Assembly (NCBI GenBank): GCA_039969355.1
Contig: JBDVOA010000009.1
Location: 1 to 64,000, forward strand
Direction: 5' to 3'
DNA length: 64,000 nt
Source of the DNA: JL08 sp039969355
GTDB taxonomy: Bacteria; Pseudomonadota; Alphaproteobacteria; Rhodobacterales; Rhodobacteraceae
The notes below the pieces were generated by a model. That model was given only the letters and a program-made list of their open reading frames with translations, was not told the origin of the DNA and made no database searches. This document shows, piece after piece, positions 6,829 through 15,429 of this stretch. The position numbers and the translations under genes are program-made. Each line of letters starts with the position of its first letter. The stretch's first letter is position 1.

Positions 6829-6906
6829 ATGCGGGATATGATGGGGATTTGTTGGGGGGTCAAGTCAGGGCTGGTCAGGGGCGCAAAACAGGTGCAGGGT
6901 TAAGTC

Positions 6907-7155
6907 ATGCTGGAACGAGATCACTTTCCGATTGCCGACATTCGCGTGACCGCCAAACGCCTGAAAACGCTTGAGCCGGACAAGGTGCAACAGATCGCCG
7001 AGGACATGCTGGAAAACGGCCAGACCACGCCGATCCGGGTGCGGGCAGAGGGTGATACTTATTTGCTGGTCGAAGGGCTGCACCGGCTGGAGGCACTGAA
7101 AGCACTGGGGGAAGACACCGTGGACGGATATCTGGTGCAGGGGGTCTTGCGCTAA
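6907..7155 (+). CDS. Small ParB/Srx-fold protein
   Basis: This is an 82-residue protein made only of a ParB N-terminal-like domain. It opens with a ...FPIADIRVTAKRLKTLEPDKVQQIAEDM pattern, followed by GQTTPIRVR, the VEGLHRLEALKALG motif (the ParB GxxRxxA-type box) and a short C-terminal strand. It lacks the helix-turn-helix and dimer domains of true ParB, so it is not a partition protein. Free-standing domains of this kind may bind nucleotides or act as small nucleases or regulators. It sits alone between lepA and the membrane protein genes. Confidence 0.75.
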   Translation: MLERDHFPIADIRVTAKRLKTLEPDKVQQIAEDMLENGQTTPIRVRAEGDTYLLVEGLHRLEALKALGEDTVDGYLVQGVLR

Positions 7156-7252
7156 CTGGGTCCTAAGTTGGCATTGCAAGTCAATTCGAAACACTCTTTC
7201 CGGTCAATGATCACACTTGACGCAAGAATGGCCGATTGAAACAGTGGTCAAT

Positions 7253-7726
7253 ATGAAAATTGAACTTGTTATTGGTATTATTGGCACGTTTGGCCTTGCA
7301 CTCACCGGAATGATTCAAGCGGCTGGCTGTACTAAAGTTGCTATAGCCGCGTTCATATACACAGTGATCCTGATTGTCGCAGCAGTGCAAATTGATAATA
7401 TGCCCGCCTCAATCCGCATCAAGAAAAGCCTCGCCGAAGAACGCTATCTGCCACTGTACCATCAAGCCGCTGGATTCCTCCTGCCGAGGGCAAGGCGGGT
7501 ATTTGGTGTCGCTGAACCGACGAAGGAAACGCATGATCTATTGAGCTTGTGGCGGGCGACCTGGACATACAAGTTGCTTGATCGCGCGCTTTTGTTTGCC
7601 GTGATTTATCCGCTGCTTGTTTTAGTGGTCTATTGGGGACTAACTGGGCGCGACGGCGTATTAGGCAGTACTGTAATTCTTCCTGCAGTTACCCCCAAAG
7701 GAAAGGATATGCGACACTTGGCCTGA
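7253..7726 (+). CDS. Membrane protein, N-terminal half of a split gene
   Basis: From the ATG at 7253 (a TTG at 7217 is an alternative) the frame encodes 157 residues with two N-terminal hydrophobic segments (IELVIGIIGTFGLALTG and AAFIYTVILIVAAV), a charged middle and a third hydrophobic segment (ALLFAVIYPLLVLVVYWGL). It stops at 7724-7726 just after LGSTVILPAV. The neighbouring frame (-1) then continues a protein of the same kind, so this looks like the first half of one membrane protein. The switch most likely occurs around the C5A3GGAAAGG tract at 7691-7706. The family is not recognised. Confidence 0.6.
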   Translation: MKIELVIGIIGTFGLALTGMIQAAGCTKVAIAAFIYTVILIVAAVQIDNMPASIRIKKSLAEERYLPLYHQAAGFLLPRARRVFGVAEPTKETHDLLSLWRATWTYKLLDRALLFAVIYPLLVLVVYWGLTGRDGVLGSTVILPAVTPKGKDMRHLA

Positions 7727-7731
7727 TTGCC

Positions 7732-8793
7732 ATGCTCTTTGGTGTCCCATTTTATGAGAAGTGGGCCGCAGCCAGCCCGAAACGGTTCGTCCGAAGTGTT
7801 TCGGGCTGGCTGGGCTTGGCAGCAGTTCCTCTATTTGCGGCCTTACTCACACTTTTGGACGTGGGCCCAGCCGCAGTCGCAGTCGCAGCCGCAGTCGCAG
7901 TCGCAATCGCAGGCACAAGCGCAATCGCAATCGCAGTCGCAGGCACAAGCGTAGTCGCAATCGCAGTCGCAGTCGCAGCCGCAGTCGCAGCCGCAGTCGC
8001 ATTCGCAGCCGCATTCGCAGTCGCAGCCCCAATCGCAGCCGCATTCGCAGTCGCAGCCCCATTCGCAGCCGCATGGCTTCTCGTTCGAAACAAGCACCGC
8101 TGGGCGAGTCTGTTGGCAATCGTCGCACCAGCTATGGCGATTGTTGCGAGCCTCGTGTACATTCCTTGGAGTGCAATTGGCGGTCTTGCCGAGAGTGTTA
8201 CCGCCATTTTTCTTTTCCTTGCCGTTGCGCCGCTGATCAATGCCTTGTTTGATGCGATTAGCTACTCTGTCACGTTAGCGTTTACGGAACGGGGCACACG
8301 CGACAACGCTGGCTGGTTTGCTTTGATAGACGTTGGGATCGCGCTGATCCTGTTTCTGGCACTGGGGGCAGCGCTCGTCTGTATTGTGTCTTGGATGAAC
8401 GCCATCACCGGGGTCGAGTTTGTCGACCTTGGCAGCCTGTTAGCCCAAGCTGGTGACATATCGCGCTACTGGTGGCTCTATGTGATGCTGTTTTCGACGG
8501 CGCTACCAACTTTGATCCACCTTAGCATCGCCACGCTCAGCCTGCAGGCCTACCTTCCTTTCACGTGGCGCGAACGCATGTGTAAGAGAATTGATGCCGG
8601 ACGAAATGGCGAGTTGCTGGCCGGAATCGTTGCAACAATTGCGCTTGGAACCACGTGGTTTGCGGCAGTTTTCCTTCCCCTCGCACTCTTGGGCGGCGTC
8701 GGCTGGGCGATGTGGAATCATGGAATTGGATGGTTTGCTCAACACTACCGCGATTGGCTGATCGACGTGGCCATTAGGGTTCAGGGGATTTGA
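7732..8793 (+). CDS. Membrane protein, C-terminal half with Ala/Val repeat
   Basis: The frame is open well upstream; the first sensible ATG is 7732, but the hydrophobic segment LGLIAMLFGVPF starts before it. That supports continuity with the preceding ORF through a -1 shift. The product is largely membrane-embedded: a low-complexity stretch of about 70 residues made of Ala, Val, Ile, Phe, Gly and Pro (bases about 7870-8073), then several normal membrane segments (ASLLAIVAPAMAIVASLV, AIFLFLAVAPLINALF, LILFLALGAALVCIVSW, VATIALGTTWFAAVFLPLAL). No catalytic motif is seen. It could be a frameshifted pseudogene, a sequencing error or a second gene. Confidence 0.6.
   Translation: MLFGVPFYEKWAAASPKRFVRSVSGWLGLAAVPLFAALLTLLDVGPAAVAVAAAVAVAIAGTSAIAIAVAGTSVVAIAVAVAAAVAAAVAFAAAFAVAAPIAAAFAVAAPFAAAWLLVRNKHRWASLLAIVAPAMAIVASLVYIPWSAIGGLAESVTAIFLFLAVAPLINALFDAISYSVTLAFTERGTRDNAGWFALIDVGIALILFLALGAALVCIVSWMNAITGVEFVDLGSLLAQAGDISRYWWLYVMLFSTALPTLIHLSIATLSLQAYLPFTWRERMCKRIDAGRNGELLAGIVATIALGTTWFAAVFLPLALLGGVGWAMWNHGIGWFAQHYRDWLIDVAIRVQGI
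7870..8073 (+). repeat. GCAGYC hexamer tract with 30-bp higher-order repeat
   Basis: The tract is built from GCAGTC/GCAGCC/GCAATC hexamers. Two higher-order 30-bp pairs stand out: 7909-7938 with 7939-7968 (each starting GCAGGCACAAGC, encoding AGTS) and 8002-8031 with 8032-8061 (each ending GCAGTCGCAGCCCCA, encoding FAVAAP). All units are multiples of three, so copy changes would lengthen or shorten a membrane segment without shifting frame. Confidence 0.85.
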
Positions 8794-8811
8794 GTATATT
8801 CAATCTGCCAT

Positions 8812-8830
8812 TGCCGTGCTTGGCACGGCA
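8812..8830. repeat. Intergenic hairpin, 8-bp stem
   Basis: TGCCGTGC and GCACGGCA pair perfectly around a TTG loop between the convergent membrane protein gene and the dipeptidase gene. A second imperfect palindrome (CCTTCCCC/GGGGAAAGG) follows at about 8837-8860. No T-run follows either, so they may be 3'-end stabilisers or a small dispersed repeat. Confidence 0.55.
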
Positions 8831-8881
8831 GCGCCCTTCCCTTCCCCCCATGGGGAAAGGCGCAGGACAGAGCGGGAGGGT

Positions 8882-9931
8882 TCAGGACAGGCCCTTTTCA
8901 AGTGCTGCCAGCCAGTTTTTGCGGCAGATTTTGGTGATCAGTTCGTCGCCGTATCCCGCCTGCTTCATTGCTGCGATCAAGGGTTGCAAGCCCGTCACGT
9001 CTTTGATGTCCCGAGGCAGCAGGCATCCGTCGAAATCTGAACCGAGCGCGACACCGTCCTCTCCAAGCTTTTCAACCATGTAATCCAGATGCCGGATCAT
9101 CTGGGAAATCGGCGTATCCGGGTCATCCGCGCAATCCTCGCGCAGAAATCCGACATGGAAATTCAACCCCACAACCCCGCCAGACTCGGCCACGGCGGCC
9201 AGTTGCCGGTCAGTCAGGTTACGCGCGCTCGGCGATATTGCGTGCACATTGGAATGGGTTGCAATCAGCGGGCGGGTTGTGGTTTTGGCCACATCCCAGA
9301 ACCCCGTCTCGGTAAGATGCGACAGATCAATCAGCACACCCATTCGGTCACATTCCTGCACCAGTGCGAAACCGGCGAGGGTCAGCCCCTTGCCCGGGTC
9401 CAGATCAACCTGCCGAACCATCGGCGCGCCGTGCCCAAATGCATTATGACGCGACCAGACCAGGCCGATTGAACGGAGCCCGGCGGCGTAGAGCACCTCG
9501 AGCGCGTTGAAGTCGGTATCGATGCATTCCGCGCCTTCGATGTGCGGCAGCATGGCAATGCGACCCGTTTGCATCGCCGCGCGCGCAGAGGGTGCATCAG
9601 TGCAAATCGCCAGATCGTCCGGCAATTCACCGACCAACCGGCGCATGCGCGCGAACATGGCCGTGGTGAACGCGAACGCCTGCGTCTGATCGATGGGGTC
9701 AAAATTGCTGGGGTCCAAAGGATCGTACGTGTGATCAAACCGGTCCAGATGCGACGGCGTAAACATGGCGAAAAAGCCGCCAGCAAAGCCGCCAGAGCGG
9801 GCGCGTGGCAGATCAATATCGAGATGGGTGTTCGAACTGGCGAACTCTGCAGATTGCCCGGAGCGCGCTGCGGTTTCGAGTTTCAGAATGGTGTCATTGT
9901 GCCCATCAAACACCGTTATTGGATCGCTCAT
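8882..9931 (-). CDS. Membrane dipeptidase family (M19) peptidase
   Basis: This 349-residue protein belongs to peptidase family M19 (renal dipeptidase type). Zinc ligands are visible in DGHNDT (His11, Asp13), in EGAECI (Glu), and in the two later histidines of LIDLSHLTE and ATHSNVHAI; RNLTDRQL is also family-typical. There is no signal peptide, so it probably acts in the cytoplasm and cleaves dipeptides, including D-amino-acid dipeptides in related enzymes. It is divergent from the peptide-importer operon 282 bases away, which fits a role in using imported peptides. Confidence 0.92.
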   Translation of the reverse strand: MSDPITVFDGHNDTILKLETAARSGQSAEFASSNTHLDIDLPRARSGGFAGGFFAMFTPSHLDRFDHTYDPLDPSNFDPIDQTQAFAFTTAMFARMRRLVGELPDDLAICTDAPSARAAMQTGRIAMLPHIEGAECIDTDFNALEVLYAAGLRSIGLVWSRHNAFGHGAPMVRQVDLDPGKGLTLAGFALVQECDRMGVLIDLSHLTETGFWDVAKTTTRPLIATHSNVHAISPSARNLTDRQLAAVAESGGVVGLNFHVGFLREDCADDPDTPISQMIRHLDYMVEKLGEDGVALGSDFDGCLLPRDIKDVTGLQPLIAAMKQAGYGDELITKICRKNWLAALEKGLS

Positions 9932-10213
9932 CTGAGGCCCCGACTGTGATACGTGTTAAAAGGACCCACTGGTAGCGAGACCGTTTGGCGGTACTATTGG
10001 ACATCACAGCGTCGGTGAAAAGCCCCGATGTTTCAGTGATGTACCCGCTGGTCGCAATTCAGGGTTTTGCCACGGTCAAAAAAATTGAATCGTTGACCCT
10101 CGGCGATTTTTCTTCAACCTTGTGTGCAGGCCTGATCCAACAAGGCCCAATACCGCGCACGTCCCGGATCATTTTCAATCCGGCCTTTTCGCGCAAATAA
10201 GGGAGAATTACTT
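9932..10213. other. Divergent intergenic region of the dipeptidase and the peptide importer
   Basis: This 282-base spacer should hold the promoters for both directions. A 71-codon open frame starting at a TTG (9985-10200) lies inside it but has no ribosome site or family signal. I see no clear sigma-70 promoter or operator palindrome. GGGAGA just before 10214 is the ribosome site of the binding protein. Confidence 0.5.
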
Positions 10214-11812
10214 ATGAAAAAGTTTCTTAGGCACTTGGTCGCATGGCCAATAGCGGTGCTCACGGCACTCGTGCTCAGCCTTTCAGCGCATGCCGCGCCG
10301 CCCAAAGACACCTTTGTCATGGCTAAAGATGTTAGCGACATCATCACTTTGGATCCCGCAGAGGTTTTTGAATTTTCGGGCGGCGAAGTCATCGCAAATA
10401 TCTACGACCGGCTGATGATGTTTGAACCTGAAAACCTGACCACCCTCGTTGGCGGCGTCGCGGAAACGTGGGACGTCAGCGAAGATGGCAAGACCATCAC
10501 TTTCACCATTAGACCGGACATGACGTTCCACTCCGGTAACCCTGTGACTGCCGAAGATGTGGTTTATTCCCTGCGCCGTGTCGTCAAACTTGGCAAGACG
10601 CCATCTTTCATCATCACGCAGTTCGGCTGGACACCTGAAAATGTAGACGACCTAGTGGTTGTGGACGGTGACAAGGCCAAGATCACCATTACCGAAGAGT
10701 TTTCTCCGGCACTGGTACTGAACGCGCTTTCCGCAGGCATTGCATCGATAGTCGACATGAAAGAAGTCCAATCGCATGAGGTGGACGGTGATATGGGCTA
10801 TGCTTGGCTCAAGTCCAATAGCGCAGGGTCCGGGCCGTTCTCGCTGGGATCGTGGAAAGCCAACGAACTGGTGACGCTTGATGCAAATCCGGATTATCGC
10901 CACGGCGCACCGGGTATGAAGCGGGTTATCATCCTGCACATCGCCGAACCGTCGGCTCAGCGCCTGATGATCGAAAAGGGTGATGTGGATCTAGCTCGGG
11001 ACCTAACGCCTGACCAGATCGAAGGCATTTCAGGCAACGCCGAGCTCAACGTTCAGGCTGATCCAAAGGCTGCCCTGATCTACATGGCTGCAAATGCATC
11101 GGACCCGATCCTTGGCAACCCCAAAGTCGCCGAAGCGCTACGGTACCTTGTCGACTATGAGGGAATGCAAAACAGCTTCCTGAACGGGCAGTTCCAGATC
11201 CATCAATCCGCTTGGCCCAATGGCCTGTGGGGTGCCTACAATGAAGCGCCGTTCACAAAAGACGTCGAAAAGGCAAAAGCACTGCTTGCCGAGGCCGGTT
11301 ACCCGGACGGATTTGAAATTCGCATGGATACACTCAACTCGTCGCCCTATCCACAAATTGCCCAATCCGTTCAGGCAACATTAGCTGAGGCGGGTATCAA
11401 GGCCAGCATCACAACAGCCGAAGGCAAAACGCTTTGGCCAATGTATCGCGCGCAAAAGCACCAGTTAATTCTGGCTCAATGGTCGCCTGATTACATCGAT
11501 CCGCACTCAAACCTTGATGCATTTGCGCACAATCCGGACAACCGGCCTGAAGCAAAGCTGACTGGAGTATTGGCATGGCGCAACGCTTGGGCTGATGACA
11601 AGATGAACGCTATGGTTGTTGAGGCACGGAACGAGGCCGATCTGGGCAAGCGGGAAATGCTCTATCATGACATCCAGCGGGATTTGCAAAACCAGTCCCC
11701 CTATGTCGTCATGTTCCAGCAGACCGAACAGTCAGCTGTGCGGAAAGAAGTAGAAGGATATGTCTCCGGTGCAACGTTTGACCTGATATTCTACCGCAAT
11801 ATCACCAAATAG
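10214..11812 (+). CDS. Peptide-type ABC importer, substrate-binding protein
   Basis: This 532-residue protein is of the DppA/OppA (SBP_bac_5) family. It has a Sec signal peptide of about 28 residues ending in LSAHA and a strong ribosome site (GGGAGA). Family landmarks include the N-terminal ITLDPAEVFEF stretch, the FTIRPDMTFHSGNPVTAEDVVYS block and the GSGPFSLGSW motif. It should bind its ligand in the periplasm and deliver it to the permeases encoded next. The family carries di- and oligopeptides, but also opines, nickel chelates and some sugars, so the ligand is open. It is the first gene of a nine-gene operon. Confidence 0.93.
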   Translation: MKKFLRHLVAWPIAVLTALVLSLSAHAAPPKDTFVMAKDVSDIITLDPAEVFEFSGGEVIANIYDRLMMFEPENLTTLVGGVAETWDVSEDGKTITFTIRPDMTFHSGNPVTAEDVVYSLRRVVKLGKTPSFIITQFGWTPENVDDLVVVDGDKAKITITEEFSPALVLNALSAGIASIVDMKEVQSHEVDGDMGYAWLKSNSAGSGPFSLGSWKANELVTLDANPDYRHGAPGMKRVIILHIAEPSAQRLMIEKGDVDLARDLTPDQIEGISGNAELNVQADPKAALIYMAANASDPILGNPKVAEALRYLVDYEGMQNSFLNGQFQIHQSAWPNGLWGAYNEAPFTKDVEKAKALLAEAGYPDGFEIRMDTLNSSPYPQIAQSVQATLAEAGIKASITTAEGKTLWPMYRAQKHQLILAQWSPDYIDPHSNLDAFAHNPDNRPEAKLTGVLAWRNAWADDKMNAMVVEARNEADLGKREMLYHDIQRDLQNQSPYVVMFQQTEQSAVRKEVEGYVSGATFDLIFYRNITK

Positions 11813-11821
11813 GCCTGAGAC

Positions 11822-12883
11822 TTGACTGACACATCGTCGACAGCAGCGGCGGGGACATCCTCGTCGCTGCAGCGTCCCCTTAAGTCAATACTGAATGTTT
11901 TGCTGACCCTTGTCCTGACATTCATCGGCCTGACGGCTGTTACTTTTACAATTGGCAGGGTTATGCCAGCCGATCCGGTGCTGGCCATAATAGGCGATCG
12001 CGCACCGCAAAGCGCGTACGACAGGGTCTATGTGGAAATGGGTCTCGACCGACCGATCTACGAACAATACGGTCGCTATCTCAACGAGCTTGCTCATGGT
12101 GATCTAGGGACATCAATCATGACAGCGCAGCCGGTTCTCGAAGATATCAAACGGTTTTTTCCGGCCACTCTAGAGTTGGCCACAATAGCCACTCTCATGG
12201 GCGTACTGATCGGAATTCCGATGGGCGTCCTAGCCGCTGTAAATCAGGGAAAATTGATAGATCACTCGGTCCGCATACTCGGACTTATCGGGTATTCAGT
12301 GCCGGTCTTCTGGTTGGGGATGGTAGGACTGCTTATATTTTACGGCAATCTGGGTTGGGTTGCCGGGCCGGGCCGCATTGACGTCTATTATGACGGGGTT
12401 GTGGATACCGTTACCGGTTTCATATTGATTGATGCGGCGATGGCCAAGGAATGGGACATTTTCACAAACGCTGTGTCACATTTGATTTTGCCTGCATCGA
12501 TACTCGGCGCATTCGCCCTGGCCTATATCGCGCGTATGACGCGCAGCTTCATGCTCGACCAGCTAAATCAGGAATACATCCTGACGGCACGCGTCAAAGG
12601 GGTAAGCGAAGGAGTCGTGATCTGGCACCATGCTTTTCGCAACGTACTGGTGCAGCTGATCACCATTATTGGTCTTACTTACGCATCGCTGCTGGAAGGC
12701 TCAGTTCTGACCGAGACTGTATTTTCCTGGCCCGGCATTGGCCAATACATCACAACGTCATTGTTTAACGCGGATATGAGCGCGGTTCTGGGGGGCACCA
12801 TTGTCGTGGGGACCTGTTTTGTCGGGATCAACATGTTGTCCGACCTTCTTTACAAACTGGTTGATCCGAGGGCACGGGCATGA
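11822..12883 (+). CDS. Peptide-type ABC importer, permease 1 (DppB-like)
   Basis: The product has 353 residues, starting at a TTG at 11822, 9 bases after the previous stop. After a Ser/Ala-rich N-terminus it follows the DppB/OppB pattern: a first membrane helix, a periplasmic loop with MGLDRPIYEQYGRYL and GDLGTSI, then five more helices. The cytoplasmic loop with the EAA-type motif is LTARVKGVSEGVVIWHHAFRN, and the end is FVGINMLSDLLYKLVDPR. It forms the channel with the next gene product, which overlaps it by 4 bases. Confidence 0.93.
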   Translation: MTDTSSTAAAGTSSSLQRPLKSILNVLLTLVLTFIGLTAVTFTIGRVMPADPVLAIIGDRAPQSAYDRVYVEMGLDRPIYEQYGRYLNELAHGDLGTSIMTAQPVLEDIKRFFPATLELATIATLMGVLIGIPMGVLAAVNQGKLIDHSVRILGLIGYSVPVFWLGMVGLLIFYGNLGWVAGPGRIDVYYDGVVDTVTGFILIDAAMAKEWDIFTNAVSHLILPASILGAFALAYIARMTRSFMLDQLNQEYILTARVKGVSEGVVIWHHAFRNVLVQLITIIGLTYASLLEGSVLTETVFSWPGIGQYITTSLFNADMSAVLGGTIVVGTCFVGINMLSDLLYKLVDPRARA

Positions 12884-13809
12884 CCGACGCATCAAGATCG
12901 GCTTCTCCCGGCGGCATGCGTGGCTGGCTATTGTCCCCCTCGCCTCATTCCACGACACAGGCCCGATGCCAGCGAGCCTACCTTAACTGGCTTGCGTTCC
13001 GTGCGAACCCAATTGCCATGACCGGATTGTTCATCATCGTCGTGCTGCTGTTTTCAGCAATATTCGCGCCACTTTTGACATCCAGTAATGGCTTGGAACC
13101 AGAGCTGGAAAACCGGCTGCAACCCTTTAGCGCGGAGCATTGGTTTGGCACGGATCAGCTGGGCCGAGACATCTATGATCGCATCATCTGGGGGTCGCGC
13201 ATTACACTTTATATTGTGGGCCTCGTTTCTATCATAGTGGTGCCCATTGGCCTCGCGATCGGTACAATCGCTGGATACATGGGGGGCTGGGTCGATAATG
13301 TTCTGATGCGCTTTACCGATATTTTCCTCGCGTTCCCGCGACTCATCCTAGCATTGGCGCTGGTGGCGGCATTGGGGCCAGGATTGGAAAACGCAGTTTT
13401 GGCCATTGCACTGACAACATGGTCGCCCTACGCGCGAATCGCGCGTGCAGAAGTTCTGACGATCCGAAAAGCCGAATTCATTCTGGCGGCACAAGCGCAA
13501 GGTGCATCTACTTTCCGCATCTTACGACGCCATGTCGTACCGATGTGTTTGTCTTCGATTATCGTGCGACTGACCCTTGATATGGCCGGCATCATCCTGA
13601 CAGCCGCCGGGTTGGGGTTCCTTGGGTTAGGCGCTCAGCCACCATCGCCGGAGTGGGGTGCGATGATCTCGACCGGACGGCAGCTCTTGCTGGATCAGTG
13701 GTGGGTTCCGACGGTTCCGGGTATTGCAATTTTCGTGGTCAGTCTGGGGTTTTGCCTGCTTGGCGATGGGCTGCGCGATGCGCTTGATCCAAAGAACAGC
13801 AACGCATGA
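12880..13809 (+). CDS. Peptide-type ABC importer, permease 2 (DppC-like)
   Basis: The product has 309 residues. The start codon overlaps the previous stop (ATGA), which suggests translational coupling. It carries the DppC landmarks: a first helix (MTGLFIIVVLLFSAIFAPLL), HWFGTDQLGRDIYDRIIWGSR, and the EAA-type loop around FILAAQAQGASTFRILRRHV, ending in GDGLRDALDPK. The N-terminal 40 residues are Ser/Pro-rich and longer than usual. It should pair with the preceding permease in the inner membrane. Confidence 0.93.
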   Translation: MTDASRSASPGGMRGWLLSPSPHSTTQARCQRAYLNWLAFRANPIAMTGLFIIVVLLFSAIFAPLLTSSNGLEPELENRLQPFSAEHWFGTDQLGRDIYDRIIWGSRITLYIVGLVSIIVVPIGLAIGTIAGYMGGWVDNVLMRFTDIFLAFPRLILALALVAALGPGLENAVLAIALTTWSPYARIARAEVLTIRKAEFILAAQAQGASTFRILRRHVVPMCLSSIIVRLTLDMAGIILTAAGLGFLGLGAQPPSPEWGAMISTGRQLLLDQWWVPTVPGIAIFVVSLGFCLLGDGLRDALDPKNSNA

Positions 13810-14642
13810 GCCCCCTTCTTTCAGTGGATGATCTGCGGGTCACTTTCGAAACGCATCGCGGTCCGGTTCAAGCAGTGCGGGGAGTTTCGTTTGATCTCGG
13901 ACGCGAGCGGCTGGGCATTGTGGGCGAATCCGGGTCCGGCAAATCGCAAACCGGTCGGGCGCTGTTGCAGCTTTCGGCGGGAAATGGTCGGGTCACAGCC
14001 AATCGAATGGAATTTGATGGCATTGACCTGATGAATGCTCCGGAACGGGAGATGCGCAAGATCCGCGGTGCGCGCATTTCCATGATCATGCAGGATCCGC
14101 GCTATTCGCTGAACCCGGTCCTGAAGGTCGGCGATCAGATCGCCGAAGCCTATCGCATTCACACCAAGGCATCAAAGCGCGACGCGCAGAAACGCGCCTT
14201 GGAAATGCTTGAAACCGTGCAGATCCGCGAACCCGGGAAAGTCTATCAGATGTTTCCGCATCAAGTGTCCGGTGGTATGGGGCAACGCGTCATGATTGCG
14301 ATGATGTTGATCCCCAACCCGGACATCATCATCGCGGATGAACCTACCTCGGCTTTGGACGTCACCGTGCAAATGCAGGTTCTGGCTTTGCTGGATGACA
14401 TGGTGCGCGACCGGGGAATGGGGCTCATCCTGATCAGCCACGATCTGAATCTTGTCGCGTCTTTTTGCGACCGTGTTCTGGTGATGTACGCAGGACGTGT
14501 CATGGAAGTCATTGAGGCCGGGCATCTTCAGGACGCACAACACCCCTACACGCGCGGGTTGCTAAACTGCGCACCGGAACTTGGTCACCCCCAGGACATG
14601 TTGCCGGTGTTGCGCCGTGACCCGGCCTGGCTGGATGAATGA
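13806..14642 (+). CDS. Peptide-type ABC importer, ATPase 1 (DppD-like)
   Basis: The product has 278 residues and overlaps the previous gene by 4 bases. Walker A is GESGSGKS (residues 40-47), the signature is SGGMGQRV and Walker B is IIADEPTSALD. The C-terminal oligopeptide-transporter extension is present but short (HPYTRGLLNCAPELGHP to the end), and the usual cysteine-rich tail of DppD is missing. It drives transport as a heterodimer with the next ATPase. Confidence 0.92.
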   Translation: MSPLLSVDDLRVTFETHRGPVQAVRGVSFDLGRERLGIVGESGSGKSQTGRALLQLSAGNGRVTANRMEFDGIDLMNAPEREMRKIRGARISMIMQDPRYSLNPVLKVGDQIAEAYRIHTKASKRDAQKRALEMLETVQIREPGKVYQMFPHQVSGGMGQRVMIAMMLIPNPDIIIADEPTSALDVTVQMQVLALLDDMVRDRGMGLILISHDLNLVASFCDRVLVMYAGRVMEVIEAGHLQDAQHPYTRGLLNCAPELGHPQDMLPVLRRDPAWLDE

Positions 14643-14652
14643 AAGAACAGGT

Positions 14653-15429
14653 ATGATCGACGTCCAAAACCTGAACGTGACATTTGGCCATGGCAACAGC
14701 GAGGTACGCGCCGTGCGTGATGTCACATTTAACATAGACAAGGGTGAGTCTTTCGGTCTGGTTGGGGAATCCGGCTCTGGCAAATCAACTGTGTTGCGGG
14801 CCATTGCCCGGCTGACGCATGACTGGACGGGAACCATCACGATTGATGGGGCAGCGCTGAGCCATCGTCGGGACCGGGCGACCGCGCGGCGCATGCAGAT
14901 GGTATTTCAGGACCCCTACGGTTCACTTCATCCGCGTCACACGGTCAATGACATTCTGATGGAACCGCTTGAAATCCATCGAATGGATCGGCGCGAAGCG
15001 CGAGTGCACAAGGCTCTGGAAGATGTCGGGCTTGGTATAGAAATGCGGTTTCGCTATCCTTACCAAATATCGGGTGGGCAACGTCAGCGGATCGCCATTG
15101 CGCGCGCGCTTATCCTCGAACCCGAGGTCCTGTTGCTGGACGAACCGACCTCGGCGCTGGACGTATCGGTGCAGGCCGAGATCCTGAACCTGCTTAAAAG
15201 CCTGCAGCGTGAACACGAGCTGACCTACCTTATGGTCAGCCATAACTTGGCCGTTGTGGCTCATATGTGTGATCGCATCGCCGTGATGAACCGAGGCCGG
15301 TTTGCTGAGGAATTGACCACCGAGCAGTTGCGCTCGGCCACACCGACAGAGGGATACACGCGACAATTGTTGTCGGCCAGCGGCAGTTATGATCGCGAAA
15401 CGGCCAAGTCATTTGTGAGTTTCGAATGA
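14653..15429 (+). CDS. Peptide-type ABC importer, ATPase 2 (DppF-like)
   Basis: The start is set at the ATG at 14653, since it gives the normal N-terminus (MIDVQNLNVTFG) with AGG just upstream; the frame is open earlier inside the previous gene. The protein has 258 residues, with Walker A GESGSGKST, the signature SGGQRQRIAIARAL and Walker B LLLDEPTSALDVSVQ. It is shorter at the C-terminus than classical DppF. It should be the second nucleotide-binding subunit of the importer. Confidence 0.92.
   Translation: MIDVQNLNVTFGHGNSEVRAVRDVTFNIDKGESFGLVGESGSGKSTVLRAIARLTHDWTGTITIDGAALSHRRDRATARRMQMVFQDPYGSLHPRHTVNDILMEPLEIHRMDRREARVHKALEDVGLGIEMRFRYPYQISGGQRQRIAIARALILEPEVLLLDEPTSALDVSVQAEILNLLKSLQREHELTYLMVSHNLAVVAHMCDRIAVMNRGRFAEELTTEQLRSATPTEGYTRQLLSASGSYDRETAKSFVSFE

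Noticed and set aside
5254..6903. Long plus-strand open frames (191, 133 and 303 codons) opposite lepA
   Set aside because: They are mirror frames of the highly conserved lepA gene, with His/Arg-rich composition and no family signal.
7690..7710. Programmed -1 frameshift site in the split membrane protein gene
   Set aside because: The sequence does not form a proper X-XXY-YYZ heptamer and no clear downstream pseudoknot was seen; an ordinary indel explains it as well.
7861..8080. CRISPR-like periodicity
   Set aside because: The units are direct coding hexamers and 30-mers without unique spacers; no cas genes are present.
7752..8252. Cys/Asp-, Arg- and Ala-rich open frames overlapping the hexamer tract on both strands
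   Set aside because: A repeat without stop codons is open in all frames; the products are pure low complexity and only the plus frame continues into normal membrane segments.
9985..10200. 71-codon open frame upstream of the peptide importer
   Set aside because: TTG start without a ribosome site and no recognisable features; it sits in the divergent promoter region.
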